A DNA stretch of 5,621 nt from DATBHW01 sp046704085 (lineage in GTDB: Bacteria > Chloroflexota > Ktedonobacteria > Ktedonobacterales > DATBGS01): the NCBI GenBank assembly GCA_046704085.1, contig JBJKSJ010000200.1, forward strand, positions 1 to 5,621, written 5' to 3'. A program made the position numbers and the translations under genes. This document shows positions 4,951-5,621 of this stretch, one piece after another (within the stretch, counting starts at the first letter, position 1; every line of letters begins with the position of its first letter). The notes below the pieces were generated by a model. The model was not told the DNA's origin and did no database searches. It saw nothing but the letters and a program-made list of their open reading frames with translations.

Positions 4951-5621
4951 ATGCCTGACGAGACGACACGCGGCGCAGCGGAGCAGCCGCGCACGGTGCG
5001 CGCCCCACGCGGTACAAAGCTCACCGCTAAAAGCTGGCTCACGGAAGCGCCCATGCGGATGATTATGAACAACCTTGATCCTGACGTGGCCGAGAAACCG
5101 GACGAGCTTATTGTGTACGGCGGCATTGGCAAGGCGGCGCGCAATTGGGAATGTTTCGACCGCATCGTCGAGACGCTCAAGAACCTAAACGAAGACGAAA
5201 CCCTGCTTGTGCAATCGGGCAAGCCGGTGGGCGTGTTCAAAACCCACGCCGACGCGCCGCGTGTACTTCTTGCCAACTCCAACCTCGTGCCGCATTGGGC
5301 AACCTGGGAACATTTCCGTGAACTCGACCGTAAGGGGCTGATGATGTACGGCCAGATGACGGCTGGCTCGTGGATTTACATCGGCAGCCAGGGCATCGTG
5401 CAAGGGACATATGAAACCTTCGTGGAAATGGGCCGCCAGCATTTTGGCGGTGACTTATCCGGTAAATGGATACTGACTGCGGGTTTAGGAGGAATGGGCG
5501 GTGCGCAACCATTAGCTTCCACGATGGCGGGTGCCTCTATGCTTGCTGTGGAGTGCGATGCAACCCACATCCAGCGCCGCCTGGATACCGGCTACTGCGA
5601 TGCCATCGCCAGCACGCTGGA
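4951..5621 (+). CDS. hutU: Urocanate hydratase, N-terminal part (3' partial)
   Basis: An open frame from ATG 4951 runs to the window end, giving 223 residues of a protein usually about 550 long. It is clearly urocanase: YGGIGKAARNWECFDRI (56-72), LVQSGKPVGVFKTH (86-99), LANSNLVPHWATWE (107-120), YGQMTAGSWIYIGSQG (133-148), VQGTYETF (150-157) and the glycine-rich NAD-binding stretch GLGGMGGAQP (178-187). The enzyme adds water to urocanate to give imidazolonepropionate, the second step of histidine degradation, using tightly bound NAD+ as an electrophile. The catalytic cysteine region lies beyond the window. AAAGGA (4938-4943), seven bases before the ATG, supports this start. The first 20 or so residues are a non-conserved extension. 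hutH and hutI are expected nearby but are not in view. Codon use around 5450-5540 is less GC-rich than in the helicase. Confidence 0.95.
   Translation, partial: MPDETTRGAAEQPRTVRAPRGTKLTAKSWLTEAPMRMIMNNLDPDVAEKPDELIVYGGIGKAARNWECFDRIVETLKNLNEDETLLVQSGKPVGVFKTHADAPRVLLANSNLVPHWATWEHFRELDRKGLMMYGQMTAGSWIYIGSQGIVQGTYETFVEMGRQHFGGDLSGKWILTAGLGGMGGAQPLASTMAGASMLAVECDATHIQRRLDTGYCDAIASTL

Overview
The window is GC-rich, densely coded bacterial chromosome. Gene content (a Ski2-like/HelY-type helicase behind a diacylglycerol-kinase-like gene, a cytosolic alpha/beta hydrolase, a proline-rich double zinc ribbon with a C-terminal membrane anchor, and urocanate hydratase) suggests a Chloroflexota-like bacterium, possibly Ktedonobacteria. 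That placement is an inference from protein style; no rRNA or other marker is present. No mobile element, CRISPR array, tRNA or rRNA was found.

Layout. 1-189: the 3' end of a lipid-kinase-like gene, whose end overlaps the start of a large helicase gene (155-2779, +). 2780-2947: a short intergenic region with an unusually clear regulatory cassette. It holds a perfect CRP-type palindrome, a consensus TATAAT box placed so that the palindrome is centred at -41.5, and a roughly 100-nt inverted-repeat segment that folds as a candidate small RNA. 2948-3586 (-): a small alpha/beta hydrolase, convergent with the helicase. 3587-3816: a divergent promoter region with a good sigma70-like promoter for the hydrolase, a second CRP-like site, and weaker + strand promoter candidates. 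3817-4830 (+): a tail-anchored double zinc-ribbon protein. 4831-4950: a hairpin-rich spacer and a probable promoter. 4951-5621 (+): the first 223 codons of urocanate hydratase (hutU), cut off by the window end.

The genes do not form one obvious pathway. The kinase-like gene and helicase look translationally coupled. hutU probably begins a histidine-degradation unit that continues past the window. The point most worth following is the candidate CRP-activated structured RNA between the helicase and the hydrolase. The promoter elements and base pairing are visible in the sequence, but expression and function are inferred.
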